This document shows, in pieces, positions 1 through 9,787 of a stretch of 64,000 nucleotides of DNA (within the stretch, counting starts at the first letter, position 1; each line of letters begins with the position of its first letter). The DNA lies in the NCBI GenBank assembly GCA_964567755.1, contig CAZMNW010000023.1, positions 1 to 64,000 on the forward strand. The letters are read 5' to 3'. The notes under the pieces are model-generated. The model ran no database searches. It was not told the DNA's origin and saw only the letters and a program-made list of their open reading frames with translations. The translations under genes were made by a program, and so were the position numbers. Source of the stretch: DASRJW01 sp964567755 (GTDB lineage Bacteria; Krumholzibacteriota; Krumholzibacteriia; G020349025).

Positions 1-199
1 GCGATGGCGCTTGACTGCCTCTGCATCCAAGCTCAAACTCCTGAGCGAAAAGCGAACGGTCCTGAGATCCAACAGCCAAGTGAAACCGATCACGCACCAA
101 ATTCCGACGGAACGAGTCCGTCATGAATAATCCGGGCTAGGAAGATTGCCTGGCGGACCCCCCCGCGTGGAGGAGCCGGTAGAGAACGGTCTTGAATAC
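1..199. other. left-edge non-coding or partial sequence
   Basis: No convincing gene. On the minus strand a frame is open from an ATG at 124 to the window edge (about 41 codons). It has no ribosome binding site and its residues match no family I recognise, so it may be chance. A gene entering from the left cannot be excluded. Confidence 0.3.
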
Positions 200-1258
200 T
201 CAGCGGACATAACCCAGAAATGCAGCATCAAGTTGCCAGGCGAACTCATCCAGTTCCATGCTGGATGATATCCTCCGCAGTTTCAAGGGATCGTCTCCGG
301 CACACACGGTTCCCGGCGTGGTTGTCACGGCCGTCGCGAACCCCATGCGCCTCGTCTGCGATACCGTCTCTTCGTTCCAGTGCGGATTTAGGATCGGATG
401 CGGGTACGCAAAGTGGAGGATCGGTTCGCCCAGCTCTTTCTCCAATCTCGCTTTCGATTCTCCCAGCTCCTGTCCAATCTCGTTGTCGTGCACGTGGGCC
501 AGGTTCGGATGCGACATGGTATGGGATCCGACGATGTGTCCCGCCTTGCGTAATGTCCGCAGGTCTTCCCAGCGCATCATGAGGTCCGCATCGGAGTCGG
601 CCGGATCGACCTGCAACTCGCGCTCGATCTCCATGACGGCCGCCTCCTGAGTCATGCCAGCCAGACGAGCACAGCGCTCGCAACCTCTCCTGAAAGCCTG
701 GCGGCGCGCGTCGGGCTTGTCGAGGGTGAAGGCATTCCCGCCGACAGAGTCGGTCCACACGGCGCTCCTGGTCGTTGCGAACGCGCGTCGCAAGCGGCAG
801 AACCAAGGAGCTTTTCGGCTCTCGACCGCCCCGACGACGACGTAGAATGCTGCAGGGACCTTCATTCGGTTCAAGACTGGGGCGGCATGGCTGACGTTGT
901 CGACATAACCATCGTCGAATGTCACGGCAACTGCCTTTCTCGGCAGCCGCTTTTTCTCTTTCAACAAGAGGAGAATCTCGTCGAGCGACAGAGGAACATA
1001 TCGACGCGCCACCAGCTTCACCTGGCGCTCGAACACTTCTAGCGGATGGATGATCCCTGTGCCGATCGAGTCTTTGTAGCGCTCCGGATTCTCATGGACA
1101 GAATGGTAACGCAGCACGACCACGCGCGGCTGGCTGAGGCGCGATGCCAAGTGCACGACCTTGCTCTTCGTCAAGGCATTGCGAATCGACCGTTTGCCGA
1201 TGGCCCAAGCGCTCATTGAAGACTCCGTCTCTAGTTTGCCCTGGGTGCTGGAGGCCAT
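200..1258 (-). CDS. polysaccharide deacetylase (NodB homology, CE4)
   Basis: A 352-residue carbohydrate esterase family 4 protein, predicted to remove N-acetyl (or O-acetyl) groups from a polysaccharide or lipid-linked sugar. The NodB motif TFDDGY lies at about 113-118 and supplies the catalytic and metal-binding aspartates. The metal-binding His pair is in GSHTMSH near residue 245, and a FAYP motif follows near 285. No signal peptide is evident, so a cytoplasmic or membrane-associated role is likely. A second in-frame ATG at 1216 could be the true start. It lies downstream of two sugar dehydrogenase genes on the same strand, which suits surface-sugar modification. The substrate cannot be read from the sequence. 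Confidence 0.85.
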   Translation of the reverse strand: MASSTQGKLETESSMSAWAIGKRSIRNALTKSKVVHLASRLSQPRVVVLRYHSVHENPERYKDSIGTGIIHPLEVFERQVKLVARRYVPLSLDEILLLLKEKKRLPRKAVAVTFDDGYVDNVSHAAPVLNRMKVPAAFYVVVGAVESRKAPWFCRLRRAFATTRSAVWTDSVGGNAFTLDKPDARRQAFRRGCERCARLAGMTQEAAVMEIERELQVDPADSDADLMMRWEDLRTLRKAGHIVGSHTMSHPNLAHVHDNEIGQELGESKARLEKELGEPILHFAYPHPILNPHWNEETVSQTRRMGFATAVTTTPGTVCAGDDPLKLRRISSSMELDEFAWQLDAAFLGYVR

Positions 1259-1439
1259 TGCGGCCGGGGCACCGAGCCCAAACGCTGCGGGCGCGTCCCC
1301 GAGTGCATCCTAGGGCCACGAGGCAACGGGTACTCGCGAAGTCGAATAGGCTCGTGCTTTCGCCCTCCCACCTGGCAGGAGGATTCCCTGATGATTCAAG
1401 CACTTGCGAGGCGCTGTGTCTACGGGTCTGTTCTTCGCC

Positions 1440-2753
1440 TCAGCGTTTGTGCAGAGTCTCGACGATGCCGCCGAGCATCTTCTCGAACAGATGCGGGCGA
1501 TAGCTGGTGCGATAGTTGCGCGGGTTGTTGGCAACCTCCGGCCGCGGTTCGATCGGCTTGAAGCTGGTCGTGGGTGCCGTAGCGATGCCCTCGGGCCCCG
1601 CGCGCTGGATCAGCAGTGTGAGCTCGTTGATGTGCATCAGAAAGTCCGGGGTCATCGGCTGTGGCCGGTCCTCGCAGATCGCACGCACCATTTCGGCGAT
1701 GCCGAGCAACTTATCCTCCGCATAGATTTCACGACGACGGATCCAGCTTACGATCATCTGCTTGAGTGAGCGGCGAACGCCTCGCTCCGCCTCCACCGCG
1801 TGCGATTTCCAGTGGCGTACCAATGGGAGCCTGCGCCCGCCGATTCCAAACATCCGGCCGATCAATGGTTGGGTTCGCACGGTATATGCTTTACGAGCAT
1901 TGAGACTGACCGTCGAGAAGCGCTCGAGTCGGACCGGCGACTGATAATGACAATAGATGTCCGCGCAAATTTCGCCTTCCTCGCCGATGATGCGCAGGCG
2001 ATGGTCTCTCGGCGCGACGATGCTGCAGGTGATCCGCGCCGCGACCCCGTTCGCGAAGCTCAGGCATCCGACCGAGTAATCCGGCGTATCGGCAGGCGAG
2101 AGCGGCGTATCCGTCTTGTGCTCGATCAGCGCCTTGGAAAAGGCCGTCACGGAGGTGGCTGGCCCGAACATCGCACAAATCCATACCAGGTGGTATCCGA
2201 CATGCTCGAATGTGCAGCCTTGCTGGAATTCCTCGACATAGGGCCACGGCGCACCGGTAGGGCTCTGCACCTTTTCGATATTCATCAAATGGGCTGGATT
2301 ATCGTCCAGCTCGGCATAGACGAGCACCGGCTTGCCGATCGCGCCGTCGCGCACGGCCTTCCACAGGGTGCTGACGGCATCGCTGTAAACATTGCAGGGC
2401 GCGCCGGTGAACACCAGCCCGCGCGCCTCCGCAAGCGCAAAGAGCTCACGGGTCTGATTGATCTCGGTGGTCAGCGGCTTTTCTGAATAGACGTGCTTGC
2501 CCGCCTCCAGCGCGCGCTTGGTGACTTCGTAATGCGCCCCGATGTTTGTGAGGTTGATTACAATCTCCACCGCTGGATCGGTGAGCAGGGTCTCATAGTC
2601 TGGATAGACGTGAAAGCCATAGTGCCTGCCGACTGTATTCGCGCGCACGGTGTCGATGTCGAAGACGCCGCAGACCTCCAGCTCTGGATGCGCCCACTTC
2701 GTGCGCATGTAGATGTCGAACACGAAACCACAGCCGACATAGGCGATCTTCAT
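1440..2753 (-). CDS. Gfo/Idh/MocA family oxidoreductase
   Basis: A 437-residue NAD(P)-dependent sugar dehydrogenase-like protein. The N-terminal Rossmann motif VGCGFVFD is at 6-13 and the family EKP motif, whose Lys is catalytic, is at 91-93. A C-terminal alpha/beta domain follows. About 60 residues at the C-terminus exceed the usual length of around 370. The start codon ATG overlaps the stop of the upstream gene as ATGA at 2750-2753, so the two dehydrogenases are translationally coupled. Such pairs often oxidise or epimerise nucleotide sugars in surface polysaccharide loci; the substrate here is unknown. Confidence 0.88.
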   Translation of the reverse strand: MKIAYVGCGFVFDIYMRTKWAHPELEVCGVFDIDTVRANTVGRHYGFHVYPDYETLLTDPAVEIVINLTNIGAHYEVTKRALEAGKHVYSEKPLTTEINQTRELFALAEARGLVFTGAPCNVYSDAVSTLWKAVRDGAIGKPVLVYAELDDNPAHLMNIEKVQSPTGAPWPYVEEFQQGCTFEHVGYHLVWICAMFGPATSVTAFSKALIEHKTDTPLSPADTPDYSVGCLSFANGVAARITCSIVAPRDHRLRIIGEEGEICADIYCHYQSPVRLERFSTVSLNARKAYTVRTQPLIGRMFGIGGRRLPLVRHWKSHAVEAERGVRRSLKQMIVSWIRRREIYAEDKLLGIAEMVRAICEDRPQPMTPDFLMHINELTLLIQRAGPEGIATAPTTSFKPIEPRPEVANNPRNYRTSYRPHLFEKMLGGIVETLHKR

Positions 2754-3841
2754 GCCGGATCATTCCTCGTATTTGCCGATTCCAGAATCGATTTGCGGAT
2801 CATATCTGCGGTAGAAGCCACCGCAATGCTGTCGCCCAGCGGCATCACCGCGCTTTCGCCGGCGCCACGCTCGATGCAGGTGCGCACCTCGTCCGCCTCG
2901 TAGTGATAGCCATTGCCGGAATAGTAATAGTTGAGCCTCTTACCCCGGCTGCGGCTCGACAGGCCGGCGAGCTGCGCGATGCGGTGGACGACGCCGTGCT
3001 GGCGAATGCGCGTGCGCCAGCCGAAGTCCAGCTCTACGAGTCGGAGAGGTGCCTGGCGCGAAACGTCCAGGCCGTAGGGCCGAACGATCGGGCCGTGGAA
3101 GCCGATCATGCCATCGGTGCCCATCACCCGAAAATCGTTCGGGGCCCAGGCGCGCACGCTGGCGAAGAAGGATCCGATCACACCGCCAGGATACTGCAGC
3201 AGGAACGCCGCATCCTCATCGACTTCAGTGGCGCCGACCGTGCCCATCGCTTGTATCAGCGTCGGCGAACCAAACAGCCATTGCGACAGCGATAGCGGAT
3301 AGATCCCCAGGTGCGCGATGGCCCCGCCCCCGAGGTGCCGATCGAAGCTTCCCTTCGCCGCATCCGGCACCTCCGAGGCGCCGAAGTTGCCGGTGACCAG
3401 CCGAACCTCACCCGTGTTGCCTGCGGCCAGCTTGTCCTTCAGCGCCTGCGCAGCGGGAAGGAAACGTGTCCACATCGCTTCCATGGCGAACACTGATTTT
3501 GTGCGGGCGGCATCGGCGATCCGCAATGCCTCGACTGCATTGGTGGCGAAAGGCTTCTCGACAAGCACGGGGATGCCCGCGTCGATGCAGAGCAGCGCAT
3601 GCGTGGCATGCTCCGAAGGCGGCGTAGCGATGTAGATCGCGTCGACGCCGCCCGCCGCGGCTGCTTCAGCATAGCCCTGGATCGCACGAGTGAGTCCCAT
3701 CCCGGCAGCGAACTTCTGCGCCTTGGCAAGCGACCGTGACGCGACAAAGCTCGCTTCGGCGTCCCGCGCGGTGGCGAGGCCAGCGACGAACTTCGCGGAA
3801 ATTGCGCCCGTGCCGAATATGCCCCAGCGAAACCGCGTCAC
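2750..3841 (-). CDS. Gfo/Idh/MocA family oxidoreductase
   Basis: A 363-residue dehydrogenase with Rossmann motif GIFGTGAIS at 7-15 and the EKP motif at 95-97, followed by the C-terminal substrate domain (GGGAIAHLGIYPL near 170-182, typical of the dihydrodiol-dehydrogenase-like branch). The start codon appears to be GTG at 3841. Its stop overlaps the start of the next Gfo/Idh gene by four bases, so the two proteins may act in successive steps or form one complex. It shares a sugar-biosynthesis neighbourhood with the deacetylase downstream. Confidence 0.87.
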   Translation of the reverse strand: MTRFRWGIFGTGAISAKFVAGLATARDAEASFVASRSLAKAQKFAAGMGLTRAIQGYAEAAAAGGVDAIYIATPPSEHATHALLCIDAGIPVLVEKPFATNAVEALRIADAARTKSVFAMEAMWTRFLPAAQALKDKLAAGNTGEVRLVTGNFGASEVPDAAKGSFDRHLGGGAIAHLGIYPLSLSQWLFGSPTLIQAMGTVGATEVDEDAAFLLQYPGGVIGSFFASVRAWAPNDFRVMGTDGMIGFHGPIVRPYGLDVSRQAPLRLVELDFGWRTRIRQHGVVHRIAQLAGLSSRSRGKRLNYYYSGNGYHYEADEVRTCIERGAGESAVMPLGDSIAVASTADMIRKSILESANTRNDPA

Positions 3842-4139
3842 GCGTCGTACGCCGGGGCAGAAGCAGTTGCGAGACGGCCAAGGACGCGACCGGCTATCCC
3901 TGCTCTAATCAGGCAAACTGAGACCATTAGACGAGCTGTGCCGCCCATCCTGTTCATTCGTTCACCGGTACACCAACTGGTCGTCATATTCCATCAACTC
4001 GCCCGATAAGGGGCGGCGCATTGCTGGACACTATCGATCACGCCATATCATCCATCATAACATGTATTCGAGCTTTGGAGCGACGCCGCAACGTCTTGTA
4101 AAATAACGAGAATGTGTGGCCACGCTCAGCCTCGAGTGG
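3842..4139. other. intergenic, no gene seen
   Basis: About 300 bases, visibly richer in A and T than the flanking genes. It presumably holds the promoter of the dehydrogenase pair and the end of the methyltransferase transcript. I see no clear promoter or terminator. Confidence 0.4.
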
Positions 4140-4955
4140 CTAACCGTCCTTCCGGAAGAAAAGCATGTTGGCAGATGCAAGGCTTGGAAGAGGGTCAAGA
4201 CGGAACCATGCTCGATTAAAGGAGTGTACGATCTTGCGAGCCGCTCGCGACTGGAATCGAGAATAGAGTTCGGAGAATTCGCCCGAATGTCTCTGGAACA
4301 GTTGCAAGCCGCGCGCCTCGAAGGCTCGTCGTAGCCAGCCGATATCAGATTCCCGCGTAACGAGGGCACCTCCCGCTTCCTCCGACCAGTACTCGTAACC
4401 CGCGGGCACATGGGTGGGCTGCACGCCCTTCCTCATGACAACTCTTGCGGTTCGAAAGAGCGAGCGCACCAGGGATCTCGAGTTCCCTTCGCTTACCAGG
4501 AGCACGCCGCCCGGACTCAGGACACGACTCAACTCCGAAACAGCCGTCTCGACCTGTGGTACGTGCATAAGCACACCCCAACAGAAGCCGAATCTAACCG
4601 AGTTGTCCGGAAGGGGCAGCTTAGTAAGGTCACCAGGGGAGACACTGATGCACTCAGAGAGTCTGGCTTCAGCAACCGCAGCGCGAGCTAGGTCGATCGC
4701 CGACTCAGAAAAGTCGAACCCTTGAACAGAGAAACCACGTTTGGCGAGTCGGATGGCATGTCTCGCAGAGCCACAACCGAAGTCGACGATCGTATCCGAC
4801 GACTTGAGGCCCATTTTCTTGCACGTATAGTCTAGTGCCAAGTCATAGAATGGCTCGTTCTCCGGTCCTCGGTACATAGAGATCCACTTGCGATGCGCAT
4901 CTTCTCCCTGCAAATATTGCTTCACGGTTTCGGGATCGCGACTTGAATAGTTCAT
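4140..4955 (-). CDS. class I SAM-dependent methyltransferase
   Basis: A 271-residue methyltransferase. Motif I, VDFGCGSA, lies at 57-64 in the SAM-binding Rossmann fold. An acidic residue after beta-2 is seen in GFDFSES (about 80), and the post-II/III region has LPLPDNSVRFGFC and the PGG turn typical of UbiE/COQ5-like small-molecule methylases. Context between polysaccharide genes suggests O- or N-methylation of a sugar or sugar nucleotide. It stands alone, with non-coding DNA on both sides. Confidence 0.82.
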   Translation of the reverse strand: MNYSSRDPETVKQYLQGEDAHRKWISMYRGPENEPFYDLALDYTCKKMGLKSSDTIVDFGCGSARHAIRLAKRGFSVQGFDFSESAIDLARAAVAEARLSECISVSPGDLTKLPLPDNSVRFGFCWGVLMHVPQVETAVSELSRVLSPGGVLLVSEGNSRSLVRSLFRTARVVMRKGVQPTHVPAGYEYWSEEAGGALVTRESDIGWLRRAFEARGLQLFQRHSGEFSELYSRFQSRAARKIVHSFNRAWFRLDPLPSLASANMLFFRKDG

Positions 4956-5438
4956 TCTCTAGAACCTGCCATTCTGTCGGGTTCTGGGGGCAGCGAATGA
5001 GTGTTTGCCAAGTTGCGTACACCCGCATATGCCTCCCCAGGCCCCCTTTGCGAGCCCATATCTTGCCTGGGGCAAGTACTAATTACAAGGCTGTTGAGCT
5101 CGGGTCTGATACAGAATGGAGTCACATGCTGCCGTATGGCCGAGATGGCTCGGTGTCATCTGTCACCGGGGACCAGGGCCGAATCCCGAAGCCGTTGGAG
5201 TTTGCCCCGCCGGAATGGGTGGGCTGGTTCAACGTCCGACCGCTCCTTCGAGTCAATCGGCTACCCCTCACCCGTAGTGCTGGGAGATGCGCGAGAGCGA
5301 TGGTCCGAGCCAATGCATTCTGCCTTAAATGACGGGGCCCCAGAATAGTCGAGGGCGGTTCCCGTTGAGGAACCACTGCGAGTTTCATGCACGAACGCCA
5401 CACCTCGAGTGATATGCTCCACGAGGAGGCTCGAACAC
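4956..5438. other. divergent intergenic region
   Basis: About 480 bases between the divergent methyltransferase and GT2 genes. Short open frames on both strands have no recognisable product. The GT2 ribosome binding site GGAGG lies at 5424-5429. Nothing else can be assigned. Confidence 0.4.
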
Positions 5439-6644
5439 GTGGCAACTGATATCCTCAAAGTCTTGGGCGTCCTTTTTCTTGCTCCCTCTCTCTTCTTCTT
5501 TCTGTATTATTTCATTCTGGCTTTGTTATCCGTCGTCTGCCGGGGGAAGCCCGCGGCTCCACGTAGAGCAAACGAGAACCCTCGCTTTGCCATTCTCGTG
5601 CCCGCCCACAATGAAGAGATGTCGATTACGCCTACCCTGCAGTCCTGCCGGGCAATTGACTACCCCTTGGATAAGTACGATGTATTTGTAATCGCCGACA
5701 ACTGCACTGACGATACGGCTGGCATCGTTCGTGCGCACGGCTTCCAGTGTCTCGAGCGACATGATGAGAGACTGATCGGTAAGGGACATGCGTTGCGCTG
5801 GGGCTTCGATCAGCTCTTGCACGTAAGCTACGATGCGTTCGTCGTGTTGGACGCAGACTGCCAGATTGATCCTCATTGTCTCAACGTCTTCGCCAACGAG
5901 ATTATGTCCGGACAGTCGGTGCTACAGGCCAACTCTGTCGTGTCCAATCCGGACAGTAGCGCGATCAGCTACGCCGTTGCGGTCGGCAACGCCATGGAGA
6001 ACCATCTCTACTATCGCCCGAAATCTCTCCTGGGGCTCGTGGTCCTCCTCCGGGGAACCGGAATGGTATTCCGGCGCGATGTGCTGGAGCTTCATCCATG
6101 GAGTGCGTTTTCAATCGCAGAAGACACAGACTATTCGATTTCACTCTACACGAACGGAGTCACTATCAAGTTCCTCCCTGGCGTAACCCTGCGTTCGCCG
6201 TTCCCGGTTAGAATGGAGCAGTTGGCTGCGCAGCGCCGACGATGGGCCGGGGGAAACATGCAACTTGGCAAGAGCAGGGCTTTGAAGTTCCTCTGGGAGG
6301 GGATCTCAAAGGGGAAGGTGCTCTACCTCGACATGGGATTGACCTTAATGTCACAAAGCAAACCCTTGCAGTTAGCCTTCGTCGGGCTGCTTTACCTTGT
6401 GTCTGCTCTTGGATTCCTGCTTACCCATGAGCGATTCTTTGTAGCGCTGATTGGATTGAGCAATGCCCTCGTCCTCGGATATGCTCTCTATCTGCTTTGG
6501 GGGATTCTTAGTCTTGGCCTCTCCCGGCGTCGGTTCGCTCTCTTGATTCAGACACCTCTTGTGCTTGCGGCCCTTGTCATGCTTGCTCTCAGGAGCATTT
6601 TCGTCTCCAGGGATGTCCGTTGGGAGTCGACACCACGGCAGTAA
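5439..6644 (+). CDS. membrane-anchored family 2 glycosyltransferase
   Basis: A 401-residue processive-type GT2. I chose the GTG at 5439 because it follows GGAGG (5424-5429) at normal spacing; an upstream in-frame GTG at 5409 lacks one. An N-terminal membrane segment covers about 6-32. The GT-A domain follows with PAHNEE (55-60), the metal-binding DADC (138-141), EDTD near 230 and QRRRW near 265. Two or three hydrophobic segments lie beyond about 300. This D,D,D,QxxRW layout belongs to the cellulose/hyaluronan synthase-like group, which transfers nucleotide sugars at the inner membrane. It probably adds sugars to, or polymerises, a surface glycan. Confidence 0.88.
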   Translation: MATDILKVLGVLFLAPSLFFFLYYFILALLSVVCRGKPAAPRRANENPRFAILVPAHNEEMSITPTLQSCRAIDYPLDKYDVFVIADNCTDDTAGIVRAHGFQCLERHDERLIGKGHALRWGFDQLLHVSYDAFVVLDADCQIDPHCLNVFANEIMSGQSVLQANSVVSNPDSSAISYAVAVGNAMENHLYYRPKSLLGLVVLLRGTGMVFRRDVLELHPWSAFSIAEDTDYSISLYTNGVTIKFLPGVTLRSPFPVRMEQLAAQRRRWAGGNMQLGKSRALKFLWEGISKGKVLYLDMGLTLMSQSKPLQLAFVGLLYLVSALGFLLTHERFFVALIGLSNALVLGYALYLLWGILSLGLSRRRFALLIQTPLVLAALVMLALRSIFVSRDVRWESTPRQ

Positions 6645-6826
6645 AGCAGTCAAGACATAAAGAGGGGAGATGTGGCTACCTCGGCAAAGTCTTCGGCGGC
6701 ACCGTTCAGGTCGATGGTAACGCGGGATAAGCTTCTGCTGGGTCGTCACGACGGTCTCCCTCCTCTGGTTGGTCCCAAAGGCAGGGTACCCGGACGACCC
6801 ACTTCATTTCGAGGTGGGCTGTCAGA

Positions 6827-6997
6827 TCAACTCGTGACTACTGCAAGTGACGCGAGGTCGAGTACCTGCGCCCGATCGAGCGACGGCTGGAAGGCGAAGT
6901 CGAAGGTATCGGGAGACTTGAGAAACGGCCGCCCCGACAGCCGCAACGAGCTCTTGATCCGCCGCTCCTCGCGCGCTGCGATCTCTTCTTCGAGTAC
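6827..6997 (-). pseudogene. istB fragment (IS21-family ATPase helper)
   Basis: About 57 codons on the minus strand, containing AAREERRIKSSLRLSG and TFDFAFQPSLDRAQVLDLA. These match the conserved stretch of IstB just before its Walker A ATPase core. Both ends are missing: the frame stops at 6827 and at about 6997 it runs into an IS66 fragment on the other strand. It is not functional. It records a past IS21-family insertion in the polysaccharide island. Confidence 0.7.
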
Positions 6998-7139
6998 CTC
7001 GTCGACGTGCTGCAGCGCAATCGAGACCCATCCGGCGCGCGACGTCCATCTGCTTGCGCCGCGATTGTGGAAGCAGCACTTCGCCTCGGACCCCTTGCGA
7101 TCCGATCTCGATCGCATCCGTCAACGCTCCGCTGCCTGA
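6985..7139 (+). pseudogene. IS66-family transposase C-terminal remnant
   Basis: The 3' end of an IS66 transposase. EYLVDVLQR is read in one frame (about 6990-7015), then a frameshift leads to IETHPARDVHLLAPRLWKQH and a conserved PLRSDLD ending at 7139. Only the last 45 or so of roughly 500 residues remain. A related but distinct IS66 tail occurs at 14274-14624, so at least two IS66 insertions have decayed here. Confidence 0.72.
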
Positions 7140-7411
7140 CCGCTTTTTGCGGTGGTTCCCCCAAAATCGCACACGTCCCTCGAGATCGCGCCTGTCGCGG
7201 AAGACGCTGTTCCTCTACCGCTTACCGAGAGATCACCGCTTACAGTAATGGTCCACGAGTCGACCCAAGCGATGATCAGAACCCCGTGTATGAACGACAA
7301 CCTCGACAACTCGCTGGCAGCAAGTGACATTGCGAAGCAAATGCCCATCCGTACAATCCGCAAGAATGCGCAAACGCTTATCACCGCGCGGAGATATGCT
7401 GTTGTTGTTCG
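7140..7411. other. intergenic region after IS debris
   Basis: About 270 bases between the IS66 remnant and the end of the epimerase gene. I see no gene or terminator. Confidence 0.35.
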
Positions 7412-8608
7412 CTATGCCACCGAGTTCTTCCTCATGTTTCTGGACAGCTCATGGGCCAAGGCCCAGGAATCGCTTCCCATCCCATAGTGGTTTGCATACC
7501 ACCGGCGAAAGCGCTCCAGACTCTGGGCGGAACTCACCACCACTTCGTAGCCTAGGACGCGAGTTGCGCGGTCGCATGAATACCGAACGCCCCACATCTG
7601 TTGTCGAATCAATTGGACAGTGATCGGCCGCCTCTGCGTCGGGCCATTATGGGGCCTCCGGGTGTCACCATACCGCTCCCGCAACCAAGAGTGACACCTC
7701 AATGGCAGAAACCCCACCACTGCCTTCGCGCCGCGCTCTACCGAGCCAAGGATGGGATCCTTACTCAGCAGCGTGCGCGTTTCGGAAGATAGAACATGCT
7801 CAAGCGTGCGCCGGATTGAGGCCCGCGGCTTTGCATTCGCCTGCAGCGCATGAATGGCTTCATCGTGACCAAGCTGCTCCACTGGTACATCGTTGACAGC
7901 GAACGGTGCCAAACCATGCACGAGCTGGCCCCAGGTGAGATCGTCTGCATTGGTGATGAAGATTCTTTGCCCTGATGTCTCCGTGGAGTTCAGGCTCAGC
8001 TCAATCGCGTGTACGAGGTTGTCCACATCGACAATCTCACAGGGCGTATTGCCCTCGCCGACCAACGCAAACTCCCCGCCACACATAGCATCCAAGACGT
8101 CCATGAAGAACCCTTTTGCATGTGGCCCGGTGATACTCGGCGGGCAAAGCGTAACACATGGGAGTCCACGCCGCGCTGCAGCTACTACGAGTTTGTCGCC
8201 TTCTCCTTTGAGCCACCCGTATGTATGGCGCGCCGCGCGTGAAGGACTTTCTTCATGACAAACGTGCTCGTGGAACACGTCTCCATAGACAGCAGCGCTG
8301 CTGATGTGAACAAACCGTGCTATTTGCAGTTCGCGGCATGCGGATAGTAGATTTTGAAGGCCTTTGAGCATCACTGCGCTGGAGCCACGTGAGCAATTGA
8401 TGACGTGCGTGCATCCTTCGAGAGCGGCACGCAGATCTGACGGGGAAAGTAGATCGACGAGTCGAAGAGGTTTCCCGTACCTCGCCAAATGCCAGGCATT
8501 GCCGCTACTGTGAATCAACGGCAAGACATCCATAGTATCCTGACGCCAGAGGTGCTCCACTAGGGCGCTGCCCACAAGTCCAGAGGCACCAACTATTCCG
8601 AGCTTCAT
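7412..8608 (-). CDS. NAD-dependent epimerase/dehydratase (extended SDR)
   Basis: A 398-residue extended short-chain dehydrogenase. I chose ATG 8608 because GGAGGA lies about 10 bases upstream and the NAD-binding motif GASGLVGSAL then falls at residues 7-16, as in the family; the longer frame to 8710 would add 34 unrelated residues. HISSAAVYGD and the catalytic pair YGWLK (YxxxK) are present. About 90 residues beyond the SDR core form an unusual C-terminal extension. The start is three bases from the stop of the upstream Gfo/Idh gene, so the two are one operon. Together they could remodel a nucleotide sugar by oxidation and epimerisation. Confidence 0.83.
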   Translation of the reverse strand: MKLGIVGASGLVGSALVEHLWRQDTMDVLPLIHSSGNAWHLARYGKPLRLVDLLSPSDLRAALEGCTHVINCSRGSSAVMLKGLQNLLSACRELQIARFVHISSAAVYGDVFHEHVCHEESPSRAARHTYGWLKGEGDKLVVAAARRGLPCVTLCPPSITGPHAKGFFMDVLDAMCGGEFALVGEGNTPCEIVDVDNLVHAIELSLNSTETSGQRIFITNADDLTWGQLVHGLAPFAVNDVPVEQLGHDEAIHALQANAKPRASIRRTLEHVLSSETRTLLSKDPILGSVERGAKAVVGFLPLRCHSWLRERYGDTRRPHNGPTQRRPITVQLIRQQMWGVRYSCDRATRVLGYEVVVSSAQSLERFRRWYANHYGMGSDSWALAHELSRNMRKNSVA

Positions 8609-8610
8609 CC

Positions 8611-9654
8611 TCAGATGTTCCTCCGCGGGAGAACTGTATCGTCCCATATCTCCGGCAATGGGGTCGGCTGCGCGTAGAGCTGCGCTATGAGTCGGAGAGA
8701 CGCCATGCACTCACTGGCGGGCACTGTCGGCTGCCTCCCAGCAACGCATGCCTCGACAAAGTCTTCTATCTGAAGCCGAAACACATCCGTTTTCCCAGGA
8801 AGCAGACGGTTCGTTGCACCTTCAATGGTCATCTCAAGCTGTGGCCACTGCTTGGGAGAAAACTGGATCTTGGCATCGACAGAATCGGGCAGAGCCACCC
8901 TGCCATTCTCGGTCTCTACAATAAACCCGCTGGGAAGCCTAGCAGTCTTCGAAAAGCGGGCCACGCCGGTAAAATCATGGCCGTCACGGCGATATGTGAA
9001 CGTGGCAATCGCGTTTGCTTCAGGTCCACCGAGGCTATCGTAAACCAGTCGTGCGTCGTCAGGATAGCCAAACCAGTAAAGCATGCGGTCCAGAAAGTGA
9101 CTGCCGACATCCACAAGGACGCCTCCGCCCGTGGCCTTGCGGTCCAGATTGAACGCAGAAAATGGCGCCCAGCCACCGCACGTGCCCTCTTGTTGTAAGA
9201 AGCGGTAGATTCGACCAAAGTAACTCTGGTCCAGCAGCGACTTCATAAGCTTGATGCACGCGGCAAACCGACTAACGTAGCCTACTGCCACAATTGTGCC
9301 CTGTTCCTGTGAAGCCCGGCAGATTGCCTCACCTTCGGCCACCGATGTGGCAAGCGGCTTTTCAACAAGGACTGGGACTCTTGCTCGTAGACATGTGAGG
9401 ACCAAGTCCGAATGCAGATGATTCGGTGCTGCAATTATTGCCCCATCGACGGAACCGAGCACCTTGTTAAGGTCGGGTGAAATCAAGGGCCTTAGTCCGT
9501 AATTTTGTGCGAGTTCACGCGCTCTTGATTCCACAGGGTCGACCAACGCCACAACTTCCGCCGTTCCCGATGCCAGGCACCCCCGGAGATGATGCTCGGC
9601 GACTCGGCCGCAGCCAACGATGCAAAGACGGAACTTGTTCAACAACCCCTTCAT
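8611..9654 (-). CDS. Gfo/Idh/MocA family oxidoreductase
   Basis: A 347-residue sugar dehydrogenase homologue and the third of this family in the window. Starting at ATG 9654 puts the Rossmann motif IVGCGRVAEHH at about 12-22, as expected; the frame continues to 9801 but adds 49 unlike residues. VEKPLATS carries the catalytic Lys near residue 98, and GGGVLVDVGSHFLDRM is the conserved substrate-domain stretch. It is directly followed by the SDR gene with a two-base gap. UDP-sugar 3-oxidases (WlbA/WbpB type) are close relatives, but this exact substrate is unproven. Confidence 0.86.
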   Translation of the reverse strand: MKGLLNKFRLCIVGCGRVAEHHLRGCLASGTAEVVALVDPVESRARELAQNYGLRPLISPDLNKVLGSVDGAIIAAPNHLHSDLVLTCLRARVPVLVEKPLATSVAEGEAICRASQEQGTIVAVGYVSRFAACIKLMKSLLDQSYFGRIYRFLQQEGTCGGWAPFSAFNLDRKATGGGVLVDVGSHFLDRMLYWFGYPDDARLVYDSLGGPEANAIATFTYRRDGHDFTGVARFSKTARLPSGFIVETENGRVALPDSVDAKIQFSPKQWPQLEMTIEGATNRLLPGKTDVFRLQIEDFVEACVAGRQPTVPASECMASLRLIAQLYAQPTPLPEIWDDTVLPRRNI

Positions 9655-9787
9655 CTTCCGTTCATGTCGATGCCGCCCAACCGGCCTCGTCTGAACTAAT
9701 AAGAGATTCAATCTCCAACGACAGGGCTGAGCATAAACCGCAGAAGCCTGGTGAAACAAGGGGTTTAGGACTGCCCCCAGGAGCATC

